In this document: positions 34,983 through 45,734 of the stretch, one piece after another
Numbering within the stretch: the first letter of the stretch is position 1
Layout of the letters: the number at the start of each line of letters is the position of its first letter
NCBI RefSeq assembly: GCF_041146795.1
Contig: NC_135187.1
Span: 22,623,556-22,687,555, forward strand
Direction of reading: 5' to 3'
DNA length: 64,000 nucleotides
Origin: Maylandia zebra
Taxonomy: Eukaryota > Chordata > Actinopteri > Cichliformes > Cichlidae
Position numbers and translations under genes: made by a program
The notes under the pieces: model-generated
What the model was told of the DNA's origin: nothing
Seen by the model: the letters and a program-made list of their open reading frames with translations, nothing else
Database searches by the model: none

Positions 34983-37127
34983 TATATAAATGCTCTCCTT
35001 GTTTTTTTATGGGCCTTTCTGACCAGTTAACTACCAAAATAAGCTGTTAACTGTGAAACACGTGAACATCGGTAAATATGCTTTGTGTTGTTACTGAAAG
35101 CTAAATGAGAGGACCATCAAATTCATATTTTAATGGATGCTTCTCTAATCTGTGTTAAAAACATGTGAAGGCACAGGGCAGAAAAAGACTTTGCACAAAA
35201 GCCTAAAAAAAGGTAAAGAACGAAACAGTGAATTGGTTTTGACATGCTAACTTTAAGTCATATTTAACCTTAGGGGAGTGAAAGAGGTTTTTGTTTTTTG
35301 TTTTTTAAATAAAGTTGAAAACCTACTTATTCCCGTTTGCTTTCAGTTCCAGTTGAGAAGGGTACCCTGGCTTTGACTAAGCAGTCTTATTCACTTTATT
35401 TTACCGGATGAGTTGTACGGTATATTTATTGTTAATTTAGTAACTGTTATGTCTAGTGTATGTTTTGTATAACATGTACAACACTTTGATCAATTGAGGT
35501 TGTTAAAATGTACTATAGATATAAACTTTTACTTGACTCCACCTGATGCACTTTAATAAGTGAAAGCTAGGGGTTCTGCGGGCTGGAGACGGGTTATGTT
35601 GAGGTGTGGAGGGTGAGCTCAGAGCCACCAGAATGGGCGGAGAGGGTGGTTTGCTGACAGGAGGGGAAATAAATGAGCTTTGAGATGAGAAGTTAGAGAG
35701 CACAGAGACATATGGCGAGGGAGCTGTCTGACATAGAGATGAGGATGGATGGGCTCTGAGTCTGCCTGTAGGTTGAGGAAAACGCTGTATGGGGACAGGT
35801 GCATAGTGCCATATTGAGCGGTGACATTATATCTTAGATTTTAGAAGTAGACAGACTGAAAGAATGTTAGGTGGTGTAACCATGTCACTGCAGTATACAA
35901 ACGAACAAAAGAATTACTTATTACTGAAATGATCTGACCCACTTTAAATGTATTATATTTTGTTTGGCTTGATACATCATGGCACACTGTAAGGGAAAAA
36001 AAATCATTCCAATCAGTCCTGTTTGTGGCACATTAGTATATGTGAGGGGGCAAACTCCTCAAGATGGGTGGTGACCATGGTGGCCATTTAGAAGTCGGCC
36101 ATCTTGGATACAACTTTTGTTTTTTCAATAGGAAGAGGGCCATGTGACACATCAAACTTATTGGTAATGTCACAAGAAAAACAATGGTGTGCACCGAACT
36201 GGGTCACTTTCGTATGCGGTGCTGAATCCGATACATATCTGATGTTTTAGAAGCGACTGCTGTTTAAATGGTCATGTCGCATTAAATCCGTCTTTTATGT
36301 CATCGCGAATGCTTCCTGGCCATCCAGTGTAGATGTTAGTGAAACTGTTTGGAAGACAACGTTGGAGAAACGTGAACATTTTATTTGTACTGTATAATCT
36401 GCAGGTTCTGACAGAAATCTGCAACTATCCTTTGAAGCACCGCTCCTCTAAAACAGCAATAAGGATAATTATTAGGCCATATGTAAATAACAAAATAACG
36501 TTATAACTTAAAGTAAAATTGGGAAACAAGTCTTTATATTAACGGCCATCAGTCAAACAATACTGTTTGGTCTGGGTCTAAACAGAGCGCGTTGTGTGTG
36601 ACGTCTTCTTTTGCGCACGCGGGCGGCTTTGAGGGTTCACACTAGAGCGCGTTTGCTGTCACATTTTATTTGTAGTGTGAACAAGCAGACAGAAAATTGG
36701 AATTGAGCATTAAGACCTGCAGTGTGAACGTAGCCTTAGTGACTTTAAAGCTCATCATTATGTCTGCTTTGTTTAACAAAACAAAATGTAAAAACCGAAA
36801 ATGTGTGGCTGTTTAGGAGGTTAAGGGTTTTTTTGATAGGTAGGAAATGAGCAAAGAATGAGGGATGTGTGGTATGCGACAAAGATTTGACAGTTGAAAC
36901 AAACTGTGGGGGTAGCAGTTACGTGGTATCCCAAACCATTTGACTTGGTTGCCAGGAAACCACTGGAGACAACCAGAACTGCTGGTAGGCAGATTTACTA
37001 TATATGGACTGAGACAGGTATGCTGTTTCTGCAGTCTTTTTGCAACGCTGGGCTAAGATAACGTCTCATGGCTCTATATTTAAGGTACAGTGTAAGGAAG
37101 TGGAGAAGTGCTTAAGACATTGATTCT
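34983..37127. other. Non-coding DNA with dispersed repeats
   Basis: About 36030-36180 (GGCCATCTTGGATACAACTT and flanks) looks like a common fish repeat. About 36570-36737 ends in GCAGTGTGAACGTAGCCTTA, the terminus of a hAT-like MITE family. The rest has no recognised content. Confidence 0.45.
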
Positions 37128-37205
37128 GAACCATAGCTGTATATAAAAGATGGATTTAGCCACAGTGACGCCACCCACTGGAAGTCCATTTCTGAAGCCT
37201 TAAAA
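37128..37205. repeat. Short dispersed repeat (TGTATATAAAAGATGGA family)
   Basis: ACCATAGCTGTATATAAAAG and downstream GTGACGCCACCCACTGGAAG match a frequent fish repeat. An inverted partial copy, TTTTATATACAGTCTGTGG, occurs at about 58407-58425. Confidence 0.5.
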
Positions 37206-37534
37206 CAGAGACAGTATTTTGTCTTGTGGGTTTTTGTTGTTGTTTTATTTTAAACCAGATGGGTGAATCTGAATGACATGAATGTGAATCTCACATGGCT
37301 TGTTAATCACGATGTAAGCAAACCCAAAATAATATTCTTTTTCATCTTCTATTTTACTCTCCTTAAGAGCATGATTGCCAATTCAACTGAGGTCGTTTCG
37401 ACAAGCAGATTAGTTTTCCCCTTGCTGGGTACTACAATGAACACAGATTAAAGTCCCTTCTGAATTGGCTCCACTTTGCAGAGCTGGTTTCTATATCAAG
37501 TGTGTTTTCAAATTTTTAGTTAGCACCAAATAAC

Positions 37535-37735
37535 AACTACAGTTGCCTCAAGATGCTTTAAATTTTAAAGACCCTGCAAAAATACAGAGAAAAAAGCGAA
37601 ACCCCCAACAACCAGATGACCCCCTATGAGTAAGCATTTTGGTAACAGTGGAAAGGAAAAACTCCCTTTTAACAGGAAGAAGCCTCCAGCAGAACCAGAC
37701 TCAGGGAGGCACAGTCACCTGTTATGACTGGTTGT
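37535..37735 (-). repeat. Percomorph dispersed repeat, copy 2
   Basis: Reverse complement of the 34720-34982 family, with CTCCCTTTTAACAGGAAGAA and GACCCCCTATGAGTAAGC as landmarks. Truncated and diverged. Confidence 0.75.
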
Positions 37736-39587
37736 GGGTGAGGGGAGGAAGACAGGACAAAAGACACGCGGTGGAAGAGAGTCCGAGATTATTAATAACG
37801 AATGAAAATAAGTAATAATGAATTGTAACTGATTGTATGTACAGCCTGTTTCTAACTCTTTGTTTGTGAAAAAGAAACAAACATACTTACTTTTGTTAGC
37901 TTCTAATGCAATACATTAATGTAGCAAATTAACATATATGAAGCACACATTCAGTTTAGCTTGTGTCACATTTAAGCCTGTGATCCACACTCACTGATAC
38001 TGTGGAAGATCTCATTAGAAAGAATAAGGAGGCTGGGATAGATGTCTCAGTTACTGTCACTGTCAGTGTCATATTCTTCTCCCTCTCCTCTTTCCTTCTC
38101 TCCATTATTTCACACAGATCAGACTGCAGCTTTGTGCAGTTTCCCCCCCTTTTTTACACTGTCCATTCATTATGAAGCATCTCTCATCCTCCCACGTTTC
38201 AGTCCCCATCCTTTCATTTCCTTCACTTTTCTTGTGTGTCCTCTCTAAAACCCACAGTTATTCTATTTATCTCTCGCAGCCTTCTCTCTATCTCTATCCT
38301 ATCCTCATTTTCTCCCGCTCTATCACTGCATGTTCCAAGAGAGCCAGAAAAGAGAGAGCTGGAATAGAGAAAAAGGAGAGAAGAGAAGAGAGGGGAAAAG
38401 GAGAAAGACATGAGAAGAATATACAGGGAGTACATGTTCACCTGGATTTCTGTTTTCAAGCCCCTGCTCCTCCCCCTCCTGCTGCCTCTGTTTCCTCTCA
38501 GTAACAAATGTCAAAGCATGCAGACCCGCTGCCTCAACCTCCTCCTCCCCCTCTTCAGCTTATTATTATGACTTTCATTACAAAATACCAAAATCTGCCC
38601 TTTGCTACATCAGTTCATTGTTCCTCAAAATAATCCACTTTGCCTATTCTGGTCATTTTTTTGCTTTGTTTTCTTCTAAAAATCAGCCAGCTACTTTGGG
38701 CTTATGGTGACGTGGCAGAAAGTGGTTGGGAGAATGATTCACGCAGACAAATGAAACACACTGCTTTTACATGTATTCTCTTCCAAAAATGCATAAAGGG
38801 CATATTTTACTGCATGTATGTATATATTATTTATGATTTCCAGCTGTGGGGATGTTTTAATAGTAAACTCATTTTGTGCCATTTCCAGCGATCACCGACT
38901 GAGTCTTTTAGCCACACATGTGGGACGGCTGGAGAGACGGAAATTTCCACTGCTTTTTTGGCAATAATGAATAGAAGGATTTCCATGAAGTTTTCCACTG
39001 ACATTTAAAATCCTAAAATGATGAATTCTACTGACATTGAGGAACTCCATAGCTCTCCTATACCATCAGATTAGGCTAGCACATTGTAGCATGCTAAACA
39101 TGCATGGTAAACATGGTAGGACAGGGCGATTAAAACTGCTTAAAAGAGGGCAATTTCAGCTGCAGTGCGTCAAACACATTACTATGCATCACTGTGACAT
39201 CACAGTGGTTGTAGTACAATTGTAAGGAATGATTAACTGTATTCTGCTGCTCCAATAGGTCTGGCTGAATTGAGATGAAGGATTGTTGTCCTGAGTTAAT
39301 TGTTTCATTTAGCATCATATGCGAGAAGACCAAAAATCCCAGACATTACTCTATTAAAAATCCAAAACCTTACCTTATACATACACTTGGACTGATCTTT
39401 CTCTTAAGATGATCTTCTCATGCACCTCTGCAATGTTATAAGCGTGCTTGCAGTTTTCGGATCACTCTGTAAAAAAACAAACAAACAAAAAAGCCCTAAA
39501 ACCACATTTGTATTTATTCCTCTGATGTGTGCTGGACCTCACTGCGTTTCACCATTGGGAAGTAAATAAAGTCACAGGGAGGCAAAG
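37736..39587. other. Non-coding DNA with pyrimidine- and purine-rich tracts
   Basis: 38041-38330 is strongly C/T-rich and 38335-38420 strongly A/G-rich. The resulting open frames are compositional artefacts. No exon is supported in the remainder. Confidence 0.45.
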
Positions 39588-39765
39588 TCAATTTAATTCA
39601 GTTCTGTTTATATAGCACCAATTCACAACAACAATCGCCTCCAAGTGCTTTAGACTGTAAAGATGTTAGAATAATAGATGCCCTATGAGGAGGACTAGGT
39701 GACAGTGGGAAGGAAGAAGAAGAGACCTCGGCACAACCAGGCTCAGTGAGGGGCAGCTATGTGAA
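39588..39765 (-). repeat. Percomorph dispersed repeat, copy 3
   Basis: Starts TTTAATTCAGTTCTGTTTAT and runs through ATGCCCTATGAGGAGGACTA to CAACCAGGCTCAGTGAGG, the inverted form of the same family. Confidence 0.75.
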
Positions 39766-41585
39766 ACAAAGGACCAAACAGAAGCCATTGGAGAGAGAAG
39801 ACAAAACTCAATGGCATGCAATCATGGCATTTAAACACGCGGGGACTGAAAAGAGGGAAGTGGAGAAGAGGTGCTCATTGCATTATGGGAAATCTTCTGG
39901 CACGCCTAAGCCTGTGGCAGCTGATCCAACTCTAAGTATTTGCTTTATCAAATATGAAAAACTTCGAAGCCTGATCTTGAAAGTAGAGATGCTGTCTGTC
40001 TCCTGACAGCTAAAGGCTCTTACTTTTCAAAACTCTAGGAAAAACAAGTAAGCCTACAGTCTGAGAGTGAAGTGCTGTGATAGGATAATACTACTACTAC
40101 TAATAATACATTTCATGTACAGATGACTTTCACCTTTAAATAAGAACACCTGACAAGGAATTACTTACCAAAGTCACAGTATACATAAAGTAGTTAAGAA
40201 ACGCCATAGAATAAAAAGCTAATACATCATAACCTCAAATTCAAACAGAATAGGCCATTTTTAAATAAAATATGTGTTTTATGACTGGCTTTAAAGATCG
40301 GGAGAGAATCAGTATTGTGAGTTAGGTCCGGGAGAAAGAGACCCAAAGACAAGGGGGCACTTGGTTGAAAGCTCTAAGGCTCTAAATTAATGCAGTATAT
40401 TATCCTACTGTGAGGTCTTAAATTTGCAAAAGAAAGGGTGGCCAAACCGCTCTTTTCTTTTTGTTTTACATTTATTTGTGCCATTGTCATTTGAAAGAGA
40501 GCTATCTTCTAAGGTTCAATAGATGTGTCGAAGTGATGTAATTCTGACTGTCTTAACCTAGTTCTCATCTGCATTACTTTAAGTTTAGGCATCTAAGCTA
40601 CCTGAGTGTGATATGTGATACAAATTTTATGAGGCAATGAGATAAGCGTTATAGAAAATGCGCAGTGATGAACAAGAAATATTTAGGGTGAGTATAAAAG
40701 CACAATGTCGGCCACAGCACAACTACATATTTAATGTGCCTCCAGGCTGTCGGTTTAGCCTCCGTATGATCGCTCTTGTGATGGGAGAGAAAAGGAGCAG
40801 AGTTAAAGAAGGTCCCAAGTCACAGATGTTTTTTTTTTTTTTTTGGCTTAACACAACTGCAGGTGTAAGCAATGGCTGAATCCCATTTAATAGCTAGTGA
40901 AAAAAAGTTTTATTAGTAGAATTGTACCTCTGCCAGTACAAAAGGTGGCGTACACATCAGTTTGAGAATACAAAGGTGATCAGAGTTTGGCGAGCGAGTA
41001 CACGCGCGCACTGCCATGATTCAGCCAGCCAGTGATGACTTGGCTCTGGAGTTTATCATCTGTCGCTGTTTAAGGTCAGACAAAAAAAAAAAAAAAAGAT
41101 TAAAAAAAATACAGGAGACAAATACCAGCTGACAGGGTCACCCCTCAACAGCAGGCCAGTCCTGACATTTGTGTGCGTGAGTATGTGTGATGCCACAGAT
41201 ATAGTTTACCTCACTTGGACAGTGTGCTGCCATCTGCACTGTCCTCGCCTGCTGACCTTTGTGTTCTTTGTTTTCTCAGTTTTCAAAACTGTTGAAGATG
41301 AAAAAGACTTTTTAGAGCTTTTCACTTTTTCACTGTGTCTTTTATGGTGTAAGAACTCATTTTTTCTGCCTCTGCAGTAAGTGTGTAAAACCAAACTGTG
41401 GTTGAAATCGAAACTTGGTGTCCTTCAGCCCCGGGGAGCTGCTGCTGCGGCTGTAAGACAAGCTTTTCCACTGTGTTTTATGAGACACACTGCACGTCAA
41501 GACGTCCTTTTATTTGAGCTCTTCTCCCCTATTTGTTCTTTCACGATCACCTGACTCTCTGTCCTCTCTCGTCTCTTTTGTCAAG
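39766..41585. other. Non-coding DNA upstream of the RIM-type exon
   Basis: No coding exon is recognised. Poly-T (about 40829-40845) and poly-A (about 41082-41096) runs are present. The last 60 bases are pyrimidine-rich and form the acceptor tract of the exon at 41586. Confidence 0.45.
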
Positions 41586-41909
41586 CCAAACTTTCCGGCC
41601 CCTTCTCCCCCCCCAGCCCATCGGCCCTCCAGTCCAACAGGACCATGATGCTCAGCAGCTCCGTGGAGGTGCCCCGCCCGGGAGGGATGAGTGGCTTGAG
41701 CGGGCTGAGCACGGCTGCCCGGAACGTGGTGCGCTCCTCCAGTATCTCAGGGGCCATGTACAGCCTGGAGAAAAGTCCTGGCAGCGGGGGCCCAGACTCT
41801 GCATCACTGACTGGGACTAAGAAGCGGCGCTCCAGTTTGGGTGCCAAGATGGTGGCCATTGTGGGGTTGTCACAGTGGAGCAAGAGCACACAGCAGCTCA
41901 ACCAGCAAG
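41586..41909 (+). CDS. rims3: RIM-gamma protein (rims3-like), single exon containing the probable start
   Basis: A long C/T tract ending in AG at 41584-41585 precedes the exon, and CAAG|GTCAGT at 41909 ends it. The frame is open throughout. Two adjacent ATGs lie at 41645 and 41648, the first in a good ACCATG context. The encoded peptide includes RNVVRSSSISG, then KKRRSSLGAKMVAIVGL and SQWSKSTQQL. These blocks are characteristic of the short RIM3 protein N-terminus, where human RIMS3 likewise starts shortly before NVVRSSSISG. Family role: RIM proteins organise the presynaptic active zone, and RIM-gamma forms keep only the C-terminal C2B domain. The C2 exons were not found in this window and presumably lie beyond 64 kb. 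The frame is also open upstream of the ATG to the acceptor, so a longer isoform, or assignment to rims2, cannot be excluded. Confidence 0.85.
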
Positions 41910-43507
41910 GTCAGTTTACAGTCTAAACTACTTAATCTGTCAGTCGTTCTCTCTATGTATGTTCACTTTCTGATTCCACCTTTCTGACACTTTCACCAAG
42001 GCAAATTCATCTGTTTTTCCTCATTTCCCCAGCCGTCATCCTCATAGCTTCTGTTTTTTCTTTCTGTATCCTTTCCTTAGTTCTAACCTTGGTCTCTCCC
42101 CATCTGTTTTATTGTGATTTTAAAAGTTTGAAGATTTTAGATTCTTTTTAAAATTGGGGTTTTGTTATTTCGAAGAGGAAGGAGGATCATTTTTATCCTC
42201 CTGAATTTTCTTTAACCCTTGTTCCTTTAAATTGATTTAAATACCTTGCTGCAATTGTTAAAATGACACTAAAACTGTTATAACAGAATAATTATTATTA
42301 TAGTTAACATTAGCATAATCCACTCTAAAGTGTATCTGGGGTTATTTTGACAGCTACAGTATTTGATTGAACAAGCTTTATCTTTTAAGGTGTTAGTATT
42401 GTAGCGAGTCCTTTTTGAAAGGCTGCAGCACATTTGTGAGCGTCGCCGCGTGTTGAACTCTGCAGCGGGTTTGCAGCGGCAGCAGCAAGTACGCATGGTG
42501 ATTGTTTGGTAGCGGCATTATGTTCTAATGCGTCTCCTGCGGCGTATAATTACAGATCCTGTGCAGCTGCAAGAAAAGCGTTTCTCACTTTGCGCCTCAG
42601 TGGCGAACACAAACCTACTCTTTCCTGGTGGAAAATAAGAAAAACATGTCACACACTGAGACTTTGTAAAGGCTGAGAGGCATGGGCAGGAGGGGCAAGG
42701 GGAGCAGGGGATGCATCTTATTTGAGTGCAGCCAAATTTTTCCTTTTTTCTTTTTCATTCCTCTATCTGTCAGTATGAAAGAAGTTGTTCATCTCCTCGT
42801 GTCCTCTTACACATTCTGTTTCTCGTCTCAGCACATCAAACTGTAACTTTTACAGAACAGAGTGTTCGTGTCTGCATGTTTCTTTCTTTCTTCTTGCCTA
42901 GCTGTACACCGTCTGTGTCTAATTCTGTGTAAGTGTTGAAATATATCACAAGATCTGGCTCTCTGCTGCTTTGTGCAGCAGCGTGTTTTTACCGGTACTT
43001 TAAATTATATAAGCGCTTTATTTTAAACAAAAATGTCAAATACGTATTTATTGTACCTGCTCAGTTGTGTATATTTGTCAGTCAGACAAAACTGTGCAAT
43101 TGAAAGATTTCACAATAGACGGCGTTGACTCATCTGCAAACACTTGCCATTTATTTTTTAAGCTGTTTTGAAACCAAAAAAGGTGTAGCACAAACCGGAG
43201 AACATTCACCTTCAAAGTAGAAGTTGTGCTATGCTCTTTGCGCCAAATTTAACACTAGTGACTCCCAGCAGCCTCCAACAATCACTTGCTAACTGGTTGC
43301 AGAATACACACTTATCCCTGGGTAACAGTGCTTACAAGTGGGCATTATTAACCGGTCTAAAGGCTTTTGTGAGTGGAGCATTCGATTTCACAGTGACTGC
43401 TCCAGCAATCGGTTGGAGAATGCACATTTTCCCCTCGCAATTTGTTATTGCCGTATGGCGCATGTTTGGCTATGCAAGTGGGGCCTAACTCTAGCCCTAG
43501 ATATCTT
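41910..43507. other. Intron-like DNA after the RIM-type exon
   Basis: A GC-rich patch at about 42410-42610 (GAGCGTCGCCGCGTG, GCAGCGGCAGCAGC) stands out and could be regulatory. An imperfect internal duplication lies at about 43258-43435. No coding exon is recognised. Confidence 0.4.
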
Positions 43508-43640
43508 ATAGCCTTTTTCCACTAGTACCAGCGTGGGTTGATGCTGTTTTTAGGGCTTTCCATAAAGTGGTAGTATCTGGTACCAGGTACTTTTTTAGTA
43601 CCTACTCGGCCAGGGTTCCAAGCGATCTGAGGTGAAAATG
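43508..43640. repeat. MITE-like fragment
   Basis: GCCTTTTTCCACTAGTACCA followed by GTACCTACTCGGC resembles the end of a common fish DNA-transposon MITE. No matching right end was found. Confidence 0.45.
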
Positions 43641-44321
43641 TGACATCAACAGACTGCATCCAACTGTTTGGCTAGTCAGTGGCTTCAGTTAATGAGTCAT
43701 GAGCCCTATGAGTCCCTTCATGAAAATACATTCCAGCAATATGGGAAATGGCTACACAAAAAGCAGCACAGTGGTTCCCGAGTCTGACAAAAAGCCATAC
43801 AACGAGCAGCAGGTATACCATCGTCTCAACATCCTCCATTGTTGTGGTGTTGGTGTTGAATATAAATGATGTCACAGGACTTTTGGCTGCGTTGCTACAA
43901 CGACCCCATGCACATTTTGTGATAGTTGATGGTATATTGCCAAGTTGAGCTAGTGGCTATTAATTGACACTGTGATACTCTGTGGGGTGCTAAGTTTGGA
44001 CCTTAAAGCATATTATTTTTCATAGAATTGTGATTTATTCTTAGAACTCCACCGAGTAATTGGCCAACGGCTGGCATATGACAGTTTTGTGCCCTAACCA
44101 GAGACCAGGGCCCTATTTCAGGAAGCGGGTTTAGAAAACTCAGAGTTAAAAATGATACACGGGGTTGAGTAACCCCGAACTGTCCAACTCGGAATATTCG
44201 GTTTCAGAAAGGCTGATAACAATTAGTTCAGTCAACGCGGAGTTGCTTTAACCCCAAATTAAGCGCGCACACGAGGATACATAAAGCCCTGATTAGTGGA
44301 GCACAGATTAAGCGAGTCACC

Positions 44322-44830
44322 ATGGAGACGGAGGGAAAGGAGGCGCGGTCAATGTGTTTTACAGTGCTTGAGGCCGAAATTTTGATGGCAGCATATGCCG
44401 ATAACATGCAAATTTTGCGGAAAAAAAGTAACACAGCCTCAGCTGCAAAAGAAAGGGAGCATGCATGGCAAAACATAGCCGACAGAGTCAATGCGTGAGT
44501 GTTAATTTAAACATTGATCTAGGGATTTCCACCCATTTAACACGTTATTTTATTCTATTTTATTTTATTTTTTATTTCATACATTTTATTTTGTGATGTG
44601 ATGTGAGCGCAGGTGCAACCCAACAGGCCCCAAACGTTCCTGGCAGCAAGTAAAAATGAAATATAAAAATATAGTCCAAACAGGTAAGGTGTAATTGTAT
44701 TATGAGAAAAACAGGTGGGGGTCCTCCACCACCACCACTCACAGAGGCTGAGCAGTTGGCTTCCACATTTGTGATAATGTTGGCAGCATCACATATGATC
44801 TTCACAGTGCAGAGAACACAAATTAGCATC
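44322..44830 (+). pseudogene. Harbinger Myb/SANT-like DNA-binding protein, truncated
   Basis: Exon 1 is 44322-44494 (ATG in CACCATGG context; FTVLEAEILMAAYADN, then AWQNIADRVNA). Exon 2 is 44613-44683 (RSWQQVKMKYKNIVQ). Together they form the trihelix/Myb-like domain of the second Harbinger protein. A remnant of the proline-rich part (GGGPPPPPLTEAEQLAS) follows at about 44714-44765, but the gap of about 30 bases is too short for an intron. After it the sequence switches to antisense transposase, marking the deletion junction. Confidence 0.85.
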
Positions 44831-45514
44831 CATTACTATGATGAAATAATTTGTTAGTTTGAAATGCTACAGGGAACTGTGTACCTGTACATTAATGCTG
44901 TGGAAAGACTTCCTGTTCACATAGTCTCCTCCATTTACTGAAGGAGCAATGATTGGAATGTGAGTGCATCTATACAGCCAATCACGCCTGGGAACCGTGA
45001 GAATAAATGTAAAATTTAAGTAGTAGTTCAAGTATCACCACATCATGAATTAAGTTTTGGTCATCCTGATACCTGCAATTTTGTGGCATCCCTCTTTGAT
45101 AAATCTTGTGGGTCTATGACCGGGGAACACCACAAACGAGTACAGGAGACGTTTCAGTGCAACTCTAACATTCCTGACTGCCCGACAGACGGTAGCCTTG
45201 GAAACGTGCTCAGCGTCACCAATATTATACAGAAAGCTCCCGTTTGCAAAAAACCGAAGTACAATACAAATAATATGTACAGAACTGAGAGAATGTCCGC
45301 GATGTGTCTTATGAGCAATATTAGGCCTGAGGATGTTATTCAAATAAATTATAGATTGTGCTGAAAAACGGTAACGTTCACACAGGAAATCATCAGGAAA
45401 TGATAAAATGTCCGAACGCGCTCTAATCACTCTCTCCCGGCGGAGAGCTCTGCGGAGAATTTGGGCTTCAACATCTACTGGCTCTTCAAGGAAGGAGCAC
45501 GCCATGTCTGACAC
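44766..45514 (-). pseudogene. HARBI1-like Harbinger transposase, disrupted
   Basis: Reading from the ATG at 45512-45514 on the minus strand, 154 codons are open (RYRFSAQSIIYL, FFANGSFLYNIGDAEHVSKA, TVCRAVRNV). This is the N-terminal helical region of HARBI1-type nucleases. After about 45050 the frame breaks. Remnants continue with GCID at 44966-44980, which holds the first catalytic aspartate, then a block around APSVNGGDYVNRKSFHSINV in a shifted frame, and IICDAANIITNVEA near 44765-44810. The rest of the catalytic domain is deleted. Confidence 0.88.
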
Positions 45515-45734
45515 TTCCTACAGTCAGGTTTCCGACAAAGAGGCGGAGAAGGTCAGGGTTAGTTGAAGTAAACCTGCTAGGGGGCAGGTTAGCTTCACGG
45601 AGTGTGTCGTCATAGTAACTCACTCAGGATTAATCTAAACTCGCTTTGTGAAACCGAAAACCCAGAGTTTTCGTTAACTCAGGGTATACTTACTCAGAGT
45701 TTGCACTAAACCGGCTTCCTGAAATAGGGCCCAG

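Larger units (their letters stand above)
44109..45731. mobile_element. PIF/Harbinger transposon, internally deleted
   Basis: The terminal inverted repeats begin GGCCCTATTTCAGGAAGC and the right end is its exact complement. A 3-base target duplication, CAG, lies at 44106-44108 and 45732-45734, as expected for this superfamily. It carries the two classic genes in convergent orientation: a Myb/SANT-like gene on the plus strand and a HARBI1-like nuclease on the minus strand. Both are damaged. At 1,623 bases it is about half the usual size. Confidence 0.92.

Noticed and set aside
38172..38504. 110-codon frame in pyrimidine/purine tracts
   Set aside because: Compositional bias of C/T- then A/G-rich DNA; no homology recognised.
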